In this document: piece after piece, positions 37,258-49,640 of the stretch
How positions within the stretch are numbered: the stretch's first letter is position 1
Layout: each line of letters starts with the position of its first letter
DNA from: Albula goreensis
Taxonomy: Eukaryota > Chordata > Actinopteri > Albuliformes > Albulidae
DNA: 64,000 nucleotides
Assembly: GCA_022829145.1 (NCBI GenBank)
Contig: CM040753.1
Span: 16,010,884 to 16,074,883 of the forward strand
Direction of reading: 5' to 3'
Made by a program: the position numbers and the translations under genes
Notes under the pieces: generated by a model
Databases searched by the model: none
Told to the model about the DNA's origin: nothing
The model's input: only the letters and a program-made list of their open reading frames with translations

Positions 37258-37552
37258 GCACACACACACACACACACACACTAAACACACATGCATCTAA
37301 ATATACATTTAGAGCTTGTGTGTGTGTGGGAGTGTGGGTGTATGTTCATATGGGACATATGTGATCATTTTGTGTGTGTGTGTGTGTGTGTGTTTGTAAA
37401 CCCCTTTACCAATTCAATGAGGGTGCTTGGCTTTGTAATGCTTTGTGTAATTTCCAGTACATACACACATATATATGCATTCACACAAACACACATACAC
37501 ACACACGTATACACATACACACACATGCATACACACACACACACACACAAAC
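37258..37552. repeat. CA/TG microsatellite cluster
   Basis: CA at 37261-37281, TG at 37318-37328 and 37370-37392, and interrupted CA from about 37460 to 37552. The alternating polarity allows hairpin formation. Confidence 0.9.
37275..37351 (+). repeat. Dispersed CA/TG-flanked repeat, copy B
   Basis: It matches 24429-24518 over the CATCTAAATA, AGAGCTTGTG and GGGAGTGTGGGTGTATGT blocks, with a short deletion relative to copy A. It lies between a CA run (37261-37281) and a TG run (37370-37392). Confidence 0.75.
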
Positions 37553-37559
37553 CTGAGTT

Positions 37560-40500
37560 GCCATCAGAGACCTCAGCCAGCTGTGCCAGGGTGCTTCTGA
37601 ATGACCCCAGCGTCCCAGTCCATCAGCTCTGTTTAAATATTAATTCCTTCAGCTTGTCAGTGAGGATATCATTCTAACACACTACTGCTCCAGTGTATAC
37701 CCACATAAAACACCTCTCAGACCACTCCACCAACATGCAGAGTTCTGATAGCATCACATTATGGCCATGCAAAGAATATTATGCTTGAGTAAAAAAAATA
37801 AAAAGCTTAATTTCTCGTTCTACTAAGGAACTCGGTTACTTAATTGTTTATGCTACAGTTCTCAAGTTGGTCTCCATTTATGAGTCCAAAAATTGTACTT
37901 TTTAAACAATGGAAAGTTATGTAGATAGTGTGCCACCACAAATAATGTAATTCTTGCATAATGCTTGTATAATTCTATGAAAAAAAGTATTTTAATGCAT
38001 GTTTTTTGTTCCAATTGTTCTACTTGTTTGAGTCTTTAATTTTGTAAATCATTCATTTGGATTATGTCTATAATTTCATAGTATAGAAGAATGTCATATA
38101 CCAACTGATTACATTTGTTCATTGCTGACAACTTTTTCAATTCGACATTCATCCAAGTTGAAGTTACTGACAACAATTAAGAAAGAAAACCAAGAAACAT
38201 ATTAATTCATGATTTTTCAAACAGGATTTACTACAACTGCTCATTATGCAATCTTTGATGCTAGATTAGTTTCTGACCACAATCAAGAGTTCCAGATTAA
38301 AAAGCTATTACTATACTAAATTGAAGCCAAACCTACAAAAATAATTTGTCCATGGACATAGCTGACCATGGGTGTATTATCAAAGTACAAATCTGTGGCT
38401 GCACAGACTTATCTCTCCTAGGATCATAATAATACAAGATGACGAGAGCAGGTAATTAAGCCCAAATGAAGCCATCATTTACCCACAGTCTAGAGAGTAC
38501 CTAGCACTGTGTCAAACCTGGACTTGAACGTTCCAAGGGTCTCTGCTGTTCCAAGTTTTTACACTCTGTAAAAACATACTTAATTATATCAGTTTGAAAT
38601 GTACCCTAGATCTACTTTCCATCCCTGCTCCATGCTGACTAAAACAATATGAACAATCTTTTGTGGATTACGTCAAAGTCATGAGCAGCCTGATTAGGGT
38701 CATAATATTGTAAAGATATGAATAACTTGGTCAGACTCATCGTACTGTAAAGACATGAGACACTGGCCTAGACTCATAGTATTGTAACCTTATGGGCCTG
38801 AAATGAAGCTAAGCCTGAATTACTGCACATGATTTGAAATGACAGAGTTGTAGCCTGTGTTACCTCTGACAAAATATTTAAATAATGTCAACCAATGTAC
38901 ATTGTTTGTTGTGGCAGGCACTGTTGCTTGAGTCTCTGTTTAAATAAACACTCATTCGTTCTACTGCTAAATCAACTCCCTATCTCCTGACTCTGCCCAG
39001 CATGTATACTTACCTTGGTACTTTGTGCTTGTGTCTTATTGCAGTTGCTTCACGCAGCTTATTGTTGTTGTGCTTTTACAGGAAACAAAAACAGCTGCTG
39101 CAACATTATTAAGATGTGGAGTCATTGGGCATTAGTCACTGGTCCTTGGCACTTCTCATGAGCGCAGCTTTTCAAACCCAGCTGAGAAAGGAACTCTGGG
39201 TAAAACACCAAAACTGAGGTGAGAATTATGCTCTGTGCGACACCATTAAAGGATTGACCATTCTGAGCGGTAAAGTCACACTTTATCTTGAACGTCTTCC
39301 TACAGTGTGCCAGTGATATGCCCACCACACCCCTTAAATTTCTTTCCATGTGAGTGTAAAGCTTTTGTGAAAGCTGAATGGTCGACTGTAGATCATGTGA
39401 CACACTGGGAGATACAGAAGAAACAATTCTCAGGTCACAGCTGAATGCAGCAGGTGTGTGTCACTTCCTGCTCTGCTGCTCATTTTTGGGGGTAGGAGGA
39501 AGTGATGATTTTGGGGGAGGGTGACCCCAAATGTAGAACCTTGTCTTTGCAACTTGGAAAAACTGAAAAAAATTAAAAGGGACATAAAGAGCTGACCAAT
39601 TTGAACTAAGCAGGTTTGTAAGACAGTCCAGATAAAACTGGAATAACCACAGTGCTTTTGGTTTTTGGGGTGTTGAGTATGGCAAAGTGACCCAAAACTC
39701 AGAAACTAACACAATGAAAATGGTGTGCAGGCAGGTGACCAGTTTTAATCATTGAACTGTGAATGGAAACATGTGTAAACCAAAGAAGCACTGCACCACA
39801 GACCGGACCAAACCAGAAAAACCGAGCTACAACTGATGCCGTGTTTCAGCCTGGATATAGGACTTTAACCTTGAGGGCTTTTCTTTAAAAAAAAGAATTA
39901 AACAAACAAAAACTTGGCATCTTTTGTGGGTGTTCTAATGCAAGTGAGCTCTTTGTAAAGACCTTCACTCTGTCCTTGGCTTCAAATAGCCCAGACAGTA
40001 AACACAACTAAGAAGTGGTTTATCTAGTTTCCTTTAAAATGTTCTGAATGGCCAGATCAAGTTTGTGTGAGTGGACCGCTAAATACAGTAGCTGTTATTG
40101 TGGACAAGTAACTCAATGATGTGACCTGACTTCAGCCACATAATATTGTGAAAATTATGTCATTCTATTTCCTGACCTCTTTCATCTTTTATTATACTTT
40201 AAATAAGCCTTTATTCCATTTCAAAGGTGAAGAAATGTTCTTACATCACATGTTCTTACAAACATGATATTTACTCCTGACTTACTTGTCAGAAAAAGTC
40301 GGTTGAAATGTCCTCATCTCAGCTGTTTTCTTTTAATAACTCTGTATGTTCAATGCTTTAACATTAATTTCGTATTATCATTCCCTGGTATATTTCAATA
40401 TTGGTATATGCTAAGGCTTTTTTTGTGGAGGGTGCATTTTTAATTTTTGTAAAGCACTTTGTGCTGTATAATTGAAATTTACTTTTTAAATATGACATCA

Positions 40501-41940
40501 TTGTATTACATGAAGTATTGGCAATTTCATTTTTCCAACAAACAATTCCTCCGTTCAAAATGAGTAAGAAACAGAGACAGGCATTCGGAGGCTAAGTAAT
40601 AACATGAGTCACACGGGAGTGTTATTACCAGGATCAATGTGCATATCCCAGCATGCCTCCGATCAAGATAGCAGGTCTACAGATGTTTACCAAAAGTCCT
40701 GTGAACCCACTATTTACCCTGGTCTTTATTACAGCCCATCTCTTGAATCAAGATTGTTAAAATGAATTGTTTACACAGTAAAATTTGGGGTGTTAAACTC
40801 TGATAGGAATTATTTTACTCCCCATTGGACTTACTGTTAACTTTTTAGAGAGATAAATATTTTACAATAAAGATTTTTTGAATATGTTATACTGTTTGTC
40901 TTTTTCCATTTCAGCAGGTTTGATTCACTGCTGTTTGCTTTCTGTCTGAACTCTTAATTCTCACAAATTATGGTTCCAGTGACCATGCATCCATACTTTC
41001 AGCTTTTAGGGTCTCACTCATTTCATTTGTAAGTTCACAATTTGACCAGTTTTAAAAATGGAATTTGTTTCTAAAGTTATCATGACCTTTAGAAGCACAC
41101 TACATAAAAATGAAATCATTAGATGATCTTGGGATGTGAATATGAGAGGTTTATGTCAGGCAGAAGGCATCATGCCATGTACGCGTTGGCCATACTGTAG
41201 TCTGACAAGGGCAAAGCTTCCTTCAGAAGCCATTAAAAGTTGTTTCATTGTGTTACAGTTCAGAGGTTGAAACCACAACCACCCTACACAGTGGATCCCC
41301 AGGTCCAAGTGTGAGAACTCTCCTACAGGAAGTATAAACCAAGAATAATCCAGCCTTTGGACAGAAGCTTTTTAATTTTTTTTTAATAATCATCATCCTT
41401 AAGTTAGCAAGTATCCATGTCCTGCCCAAACTACACAGGCAGAAGAGAGGACAACTGAGCCCACTGAAATAATACTCCTTATAACACTTTATAACTGCTG
41501 AAAAAAGACACTTCTACTGTTCTACTGCATGATCTGAAAACTGAAAACAGGGCTGCCTCTGGGCATTTCATCGCCATTTTGGATTCACTCAGAAAGTATC
41601 TTAAAAGGATGTCTTTTTTTATTTTTTTGCTTTCGTTGGAATTTCCAATAACCTTAGAGATATCTGAGGGAGGCCTCACACTACCTTAAAGAACAGAGAG
41701 AGAATATTCTAAAGGGTATTCTAAAGGCGATGGAGCGATAGTAATTCATCCCTGATTGGTGTGTGCTGAGTTTAACAAGGGCCTGGACCTGGACCTGGAC
41801 ATGCCTGCACATTACCTCACCTGTGCGTCCGACCCTCACACACACACATCCACAACCAGCCATGTAATTACACTGTCTGGCAGCAAAGCAAAGGATTATA
41901 CTGCCCTAAGGAAAGGCTTGCACCATATAAAAGAGTAAGA
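37560..41940. other. Intergenic, no gene seen
   Basis: AT-rich with very few CpGs and no supported exon. It contains a 37-bp tandem repeat (38700-38798). A stretch at about 38935-38995 has AATAAA followed by CTACTGCTAAATCAAC and resembles the end of an LTR, but no LTR pair was found. A motif AAAGCACTTTGTGCTGTATA at 40451-40470 resembles a common fish repeat. Confidence 0.45.
38700..38798 (+). repeat. 37-bp tandem repeat, ~2.7 copies
   Basis: Units start at 38700, 38737 and 38774 with TCATAATATTGTAAAGA, TCATCGTACTGTAAAGA and TCATAGTATTGTAACCT. The first two end in GTCAGAC and CCTAGAC. Confidence 0.85.
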
Positions 41941-42112
41941 GTAACCACTCATTTTTATAAATGCATGCTTTTGCACTTTTTTGTTTTCTAAAGCATTGTT
42001 CTGGGTCTGGCTGCCTGAGTATATATACTACCATTGAAATAGCTGGAGTCTGACCTCTCTTTTTACAGGAAGCAGTTTTGTGTGACTTCTGGGCAGAGCT
42101 GCCATAGTGTCT

Positions 42113-42530
42113 GGTCAGGGTTGCTGTGAAGGAGCACAGTCACAGCTGTGTTCATGGTAGAGCAGTGCCTCCTCTTATTACCGTGTGGCAAGACTGTGAC
42201 TAATCACATTACGATCACTGTCACCAGTCAAACAGACCTCTTAGGGCCTGTTTGCGTTACAGTTAGGCAGGGTTCTGTATGTAACTGCCACTGGTCACCT
42301 GGAGATCTGAGAGACTGTAGTGCCCATTTATGGAGACAATCACAGTCACATGGGTTTCTGTGAGCATGCTCTGTCCAGTGGTGGCTGTGATCAGGAAGAT
42401 CAGGCAGGACTTTCGTGAGAGTGTAGCACATGGTCACATTAAGGTCAAGCAGAGTTCCATGAGAGAGCAGTGCAAGGTTGTGTTATGGTCAGGCATGACT
42501 CTCAGAGAGCAGGCCCAGGTCACAGCCATA
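42113..42530 (+). repeat. Degenerate ~44-bp minisatellite
   Basis: GGTCAGGG, GTTAGGCAGG, GATCAGGCAGG, GGTCAAGCAG and GGTCAGGCATG begin at 42113, 42262, 42398, 42443 and 42487. These spacings fit multiples of 44-45 bp. Each is followed by a GAGAG/GAGCA-type middle and a GGTCACA-type end. It is much older and more diverged than the 33-kb array. Confidence 0.6.
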
Positions 42531-42539
42531 GAATGGCAC

Positions 42540-45500
42540 ATTCCCAACACTCTGACTTCCCCTAGTGGCAGGAGCAGCATGGCAGCTTGCCCCCCCACCC
42601 CAGGAAAAGCAGCACCCCACCCCCTGCCCACTCAGACCAGCCTGGCGCCACACACAAATCACATCCACGCAGCATGTTCACTCTGGTGTGGGAAGGAAGG
42701 TCTTCCGTTGTTGCGAAATCCAAGGAGGAAATACAAAGAGACAGTCTGTACTCTGATCATTACTTCAGAAAAGCCAGAATTTAAATCATTTTACATGAGA
42801 AGATTCAAGATTTGTTATGAAAGGTATCTATTATTTACATCTCTTTTTTCTATGTAAAATGAGAAAAATAACTCAGTTTTGTTATGATGAAAACTCTTGC
42901 TTTCCTTATTGAAAATCTCCATGTACCCCTCTGAGCTAATTTAATCAATGGCTAACTCACTTTCTCCTGGAGCAGTGCAAAAGATAAATACCTGTGATAG
43001 GGAAGAATAGAAAACTGTAAATAAATGGAAATTACTACAAACAGTACAATTATGCTGTGGGTGTGCATGCTTCATTTTGTACAACAAATATAAACTCAAC
43101 AATAAATATAATCATAACTATGCTTAAGGTTGCTTTTAAAGTTTGACTCCAAAAAAAATCAGCAGTCACATATTTAAAGGATATTTATTTATTCAAAGAA
43201 CAGGAAAAAAATACAGACAGAGTAGGTTTGTGTTTACAATCTACATCTACGTCATGGTCATTTCATGGTCATTACAGCTAGATGTCTCCTAATCTCAAAA
43301 TAAGATTGAAATCCGCATTAGGAATAAAGGTGGGGCAGTTTACTAACCATCAATCACATTTCCTGCGTAACAGCACATAATGACCGGAGCAAAAGCATGA
43401 CTGATGTTGATATCAGTACTCTGTTGATATCTGGGCTGTGACTGAGAAAATGTAAAATGTAATTGTATGAGCATTCAGACTCAGTAAGGCCACAATTACA
43501 GTGATAGCTAGTAACTGACGAGTGACAGATTGATTAATCAATAACAAAATCACGGCAACGCCCTGCATTCAGTTTATAAAAGCATAACTGTTACACCCTA
43601 AATCATTCAAGCCAATGAACATTCTTCCTTACTTACAGTAGAGGTAACGGTAACTTAAAGCTTTAAGTGTCACTGAAGGGGTGGAACACTGTCAGTAAAA
43701 GGTTGTCTAACTATGTGGTTTAATGTTGCTCTTTTGGCTTAGAAAGAACTGTAAGCGGTTATCTATGATCTGACCAAATGCTACTCTGGCAGCTCACCTG
43801 CAAAGATACCAGTTTTGGACAACCAAAGTTTTAAACTGATTTACCTGTAATAGCCATCATGTTGCACAAATAAACTTTGTTTTATTAACTTTTATGAAGA
43901 TGATTTCAAGAAGTATTTGAACAGAGGTATGGTTGATTTTGATTGAGGATTTATAGGAGATTCAAAATCGAGGAAACCACATAAATCCACTGGTCAACAT
44001 CACCCCTGGGGATGAGAGACACATAACAATATTGTGGAATCCTGAAAGTCATAATTTTGTGGATAAAGTTAAAACAAAAAAAATAGTGGATGGCCCCTAA
44101 GGATTACTATCAAATTGTGGAAAAGCATGGACTACGGCTGGTAGCCTCTTTCAGTCGAGCTACATTTGGCTGTAATTTTGCTCAGAGAGGGAAGGGGTTT
44201 GATTTGCAAAGGTGTGTGGAGGTCCTGAAACACACCAAAACGGGACTTAAGTTGTTTAGCACATTAGCAATGATTAACTGTTCCTTGCTCCTTTGAGTCT
44301 ATTTTGACCTTAAGTGTAGTCCTTTTTGAAATGGGGTCTCATGAATTCCATTAAGTTGGCATGAAATGAAATTGTCAGTCATTGACTTGTTTGAACCAAT
44401 CAGCCAATGAGGTCTCTACAGCCAATGTGGTTGGTCCAAATCATTGTCTCTGATCTGTCACTGACTACTCCTATTTTGGGTTCAACAAAACCTTTAGTAG
44501 TCTCAAGCACTCCTAAGGTGTGGACAGAGAAACCCTGTTGCTACAGCATATACCACAATGAGCCACTGGTAAGTGTCATGTGCATTCAGCCCTAAAATGA
44601 ACACGAGACTGAGCAGTTGTCCATCCTTGTATATAATGTAGCAACAGGGTTTCATGCTACATTTGGTGGCAACGTAGACAGCCTATGATATCATCCAATC
44701 CACAAATAATTGCTACCCCTTGGGTCATGCCTACACTCTCCAAAAGACTGTGCAGACAGGCGCCCAAGGCAATCTGCCTTTTGAACATGGCTATAAGAGG
44801 CCACTCTGGACAGGCGACAGCATTGATCTTAAATTACCACGTCTGTATATCATTTGTGTCTTATCTTCTGGTATGTCAGTTGTCCATGTGTGAAGCACTT
44901 TAGTCCTAAATGACTTGCCCTAAGGGGATATATTGTACTTCACTGTATTAACACAAGCGGTATAGTTCAAATATAAAGTGAAGCTGGCTGACCAGAACAG
45001 TGTGTAACTCAATGACACACCGGTGCAAGTTACCTGTTAAATGTCAAAAATGTATTTCTGATCTATTTAGTAATTACAACATAAAAATACATTTGTATGA
45101 ACTGACACCAAAATATTCTGGAGAAAACTACAGTTCACCCACAGAAGCTCAAATGGAGTGATCAGAAAGATGAGACTGTAATAAACATCCCTCTAATCAG
45201 GATGCGAGACTGAATCTGACTCTTACTGAACAGGGCAGGAGATGACAGTCACAACAACAGCTTTAATTGGGCTGCAGAGAGATTTGCTTGGCAAATTGGC
45301 AGGGTTGTTATTCACCTGACAGAATAGCTGGTGTATTAAAATTCAGCCAGAAGAATGCAGAACTTCCAACGTTATTCATTTCATCATAGCTAGAACATCA
45401 CTTACAAACATATCATATCCTTTGTAAAGAGGTAAAACACTTGTTGCTGAAGTGAAACCCTGCCAGGTAGATCCATCATACCTTGAGTCACATCTTCTTG

Positions 45501-47700
45501 GAGGAGATGGTTCAGAACAGTGTCATGGCAAATCACTCCTGCACTTTTGAGGGAGCAACTGTTCTCCAGAGAGCAGAAATACACCTTAGCCTCACCTTGT
45601 TTTGTGAGTGAATATACACCTGTTTAGGCAATGTCATTAATTTCATTCATGACAAAAAGAGAAGTTTAGATTGCTTTTATTGCAACCTTATTAGCTGTGT
45701 TTCCAACAGAAAATGTTGCAACAGCATAAAGAACAGTGTTGTGTTATAAACACTTAATATCAGTTGGAGACATGCTTAGCCATAATAGTCATAATTGTCT
45801 TCAAAATGATTTTGTCAAGGAACAAGTCTAGGGAATAGTTTATTACAACTTGGACTTCCGCTCCGGTCAATAATGGTGAAACCAATAAAAGAAGTCATTT
45901 CATTTGGGGTGTTTCCATTTCATGTTGGCCAGAGGTTTGACTGGAGTCAAAATACTTTTGCTCAAACAGATTTTTAAGCACATTTGTTAAAATACTGGGA
46001 AGCTTAAATTCATATAAGACCAATTTGAAATGTTTTGATCGTTTATGGGGTGAACACAAAACAGATATCTCATCATGATTTTCAAATCCAAACACTGCCA
46101 TAACCTGGGAACTTGTGTACAAAGTTGGCTGAAATCCATAGGAAGCCAAGCTCTTCAGGTAGGATCAGTTTTTAGCTGATTAATGTTTATGGGTATTTCC
46201 CTCTACTAACAATAGCTCATTAATGTGGCATAATACAATGGACATCCGCATCCACACAGTGTCCACTTTCAACAGTACATTACACAAGTCTGTGTTAACT
46301 TTTTATTTTTCTACTTTCACACTGTCTGCAAAGAGTACTTATCATTTTGATTGGCTGTATGGAAAATTTGACTGTCTAACACTGCAGTCTCACTAAGCTG
46401 TGTAGATATGAAATCACATACTGGTGAACAGTTTATGAATATTCAATGCTGTTTTGTTATTCTATTTGTCTGCGCACCATCATGACTGCATTAAATGCAG
46501 ACCCACCACACAAGTTGTCATGAGCACTCCAAAATGCTAAATGGAGGCAGATGACAGAACTAATACCCTGTTAGTCATACTGCTGTAATGATCAGATTAC
46601 TCACAGGTATCTGTCATATGTGGCCAATGATACGTCATAATCCCTTTGGCATAGATGGTTGTCATTGAGATGCAGCAAGCTGTCACGGGAAATGATCTGA
46701 TCCACTCCATGAATGGACAAGGTTTTACAGTCTGTAGGCTGTTAATGCAGACAGAACAATGAGGCAATCATGCACAATGCATTTATACTGGGATCATAAA
46801 ATGAAGAAATGCATGCTTGTGGATGTGTACATACACAAAGGGTAGACAATAGAAAAAAAGTAATGGAAACACCCAATTAAAATGGACTCAGTTGATGTAA
46901 ATAAATTGTGAATAAAAAGAAGTATACACATGGGTCAACATATTTCTGCTACAACATGGCATTTCAAAATCAACACTCTGAGTTTCTAAAGCAGCAGAGA
47001 TCAAACAGATTTTGAAAAAAGTTCAAATGGATTGTGTACCAGACACAGAAATGGCTAGATTATATTACGTGTCAAAGCGAACAGGGTTTAAAATCATTAG
47101 CCTAACAAAGGAAAGCTGCATCAGAAAAGGAGAACAGTGGTTGCAATTCAAAGCTTAACAATGGTGATAGAGACGTGAAAGGATAGAAGCTGGAGTCCAC
47201 AAAACAGCAACCTGAAGACAAGATAGTAACACATCCCCATACACACTACTAAACAGATTCAATAACCGTTCAATGAACAAACAAGGATGAGGTCAAACAC
47301 CTTCAACAGCTCCACCTAATATAAACATCAATTAACTTTTATGGGAGGTTCTGGAATATAGACTATTATATTTACATTTGCTTAATTTCTGAAAGAACTA
47401 GAGGCTTTTCTTCCTGGTTCCCAGAAGGACTTAATCTCTTCTGATAGCAAAGGGAAGCTCATCTCCTTACAAGTACATAGATGTTTTTGTATGTAGATAT
47501 GCTTTTATAATATGCACCAAAATATTTTAAAATAACTGATTTTGTAAAAAATATTTACTGACACTTTTCACTGCTGAACATAATAATCATGTGGAAGAGG
47601 ACAGCACATAGGAATAACATATGTATGCAAATACAGAAAATATATCTACAAAACATTGTTCTTTTATTGGAAATGAGCTTTTTATAGGCTTTCAGCATAA
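42540..47700. other. Intergenic, no gene seen
   Basis: No supported exon. It contains a 13-bp perfect inverted pair (45907-45919 and 46862-46874) of the GGGTGTTTCCATT type. The adjoining 46.86-47.3 kb may be a decayed DNA transposon. The rest is AT-rich and CpG-poor. Confidence 0.4.
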
Positions 47701-47891
47701 TTCCTCGCGAGAATGACTCAGCTGAATAACTGAAAAGATCATTATCGACACGGTCTTTTCCCTTCCCATTCATTGTTAAATATTAATGTAGCAAAACAAA
47801 CACAAAAGGCATATGATCGCAAAGAGAATAAAAAGTTCAAGGCACCGAACCTAGGATGAAACCGTGTGGTTAAAACTACATAGTCACTTGC

Positions 47892-47904
47892 TGCCACCTA
47901 GTGT
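47892..47904 (-). promoter_or_regulatory. Candidate CTCF site
   Basis: The minus strand reads ACACTAGGTGGCA followed by GC, matching 12 of 13 positions of the CTCF core. It lies at the left edge of the CpG-preserved 47.7-53.7 kb block. It has the same orientation as the site at 10333-10345. Confidence 0.4.
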
Positions 47905-48149
47905 TTAATGGTCAATATTACAGTGAGCTCTCAACTTGAATCTCACCTATCGGGCCCAAAAATGCAATTGGTGGAAGTTAAAATGAAAAACAAATCTCTC
48001 ATTTATACCGTCATTTAAAGTAAAGGAATAATTTTATCTAGGTTTTTAACATAGCAATCTAAAACTTTTGGCAGAGTATCACAATGGCTAGGGACAAAAA
48101 AGGAATACCAAATACCCTGACACGTCCAAGAACTGCTGCTATATAATTA

Positions 48150-48200
48150 AATATGCATTTAGGAATAAAGCAAATGTTCTTATCCAGAGCCACTGACAAG
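48150..48200 (-). repeat. SINE tail fragment
   Basis: The minus strand reads GTGGCTCTGGATAAGAACAT then TTGCTTTATTCC, matching the tail of the SINE family at 14.9 kb. Confidence 0.6.
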
Positions 48201-49310
48201 ACAGGCAGTACAATAACGGCCCCGTGCCAACAAATAAGTTTGACTAAACTGTCTTTTTCCTAATTCGCATTTCCAAAGTATGTTCAGCACGTCATTTCAT
48301 GATAATTTGTAATTGCTTAAATGCGTACTAAGCAAAAAATGTAACATTTGCTGCCCATGTGAAGTGGCGGATATCAACAAGTACAAGGTGCAAGGTGCAT
48401 CCCATCTCTGAACTAGGGTTACAGATTGCAGTGACCTTAACGCAATTGCTGTAAAAAAAAATAATTAAAAAATCACGTCAACCAAGTGAAACCATACACG
48501 CAGCCTCTGGTCACCATGGGGTTAATATAGTCTGTTTCTAACCGCAGTGTTTTCGACAATCAACATTTCGTTGAGCAAAGAATGCTGCCAACTGTTATCA
48601 TTATGTCAAATGTTCATTTGCAAGACATTAGAATATTGGAATGCGGTGTATACTGACGTTCGCATCGATACAGGAGATTGAGTCTGTTGATTCCTATTCC
48701 ACAAATCTTACTGACACCTGGTTAGAGTTGCCTCAGAATCTGTGCATCTTTTAAGACTGGACAAAAGATTACATTTAGTCCGATTTCAAAGGGATGAACG
48801 TCAACAAATTGTCACTGAGACAGAGACAACAGGAAAAAAATGTTACGTTCAGCGCACACTTATCCACCAGCTACCCACCCTGAGGTAAGTCATGTCAGTT
48901 CATTTTTTGAGCACCCCAGGAGCCCTCTAGCGTTGAAAAATTAAATTACACAAATCAGTCTGCTGAAAATATCTCTGACAGCTTGAGATCCTCAGTCCTT
49001 AATTTACCAATGATTACATTTTATTTTTAAAAGTCTTGGGATTGTTATTTTTTCGGAATTTTATTACCAATTTAAATGATTTTGGTAATATTTTCCACTC
49101 ATACCAATCCAACATAAATGAATTGTAGATTGAATAATTGTTCTATTCATGTCTTTTTTCAGTGATACATAGCCCCAGTCCACCAATGAATACATTTTAT
49201 ACAAATGAAAAGAGAAGGCTTAACCCCCAACATCCTCAGCTGTCCAGCTTTGTGTCATCAATATAGCTATAAAACATAGAAGCCATTCTTAATACCTAAC
49301 AGTTTCCTTA

Positions 49311-49429
<119 letters not shown>

Positions 49430-49599
49430 GCCAACAGTGAAGGCAGTAGTATGCAATAGAATGACTGTATCATGCTTCTGAGTTTGCATAGGTTAACCTA
49501 CATTAATACCTTAGTGATGAACAAACAGAGCCTCTGTTAGCCTGGTGTATTCTGCCATTGCACATATAACTCATGTAATTGCATTAATGCTGTCTTGCT

Positions 49600-49640
49600 G
49601 CACGGTGCTCTGGATAAAAGCACCTCCTAAATGAATAAAA
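49600..49640 (+). repeat. SINE tail fragment
   Basis: GTGCTCTGGATAAAAGCACC then TCCTAAATGAATAAA matches the fish SINE tail. The head is missing or unrecognisable. Confidence 0.65.

Noticed and set aside
38935-38995. LTR-like end (AATAAA plus CTACTGCTAAATCAAC)
   Set aside because: There is no second LTR, TG...CA boundary, primer-binding site or retroviral coding remnant.
42330-42857. 175-codon open frame
   Set aside because: It overlaps the degenerate 44-bp tandem array and has no recognisable domain.
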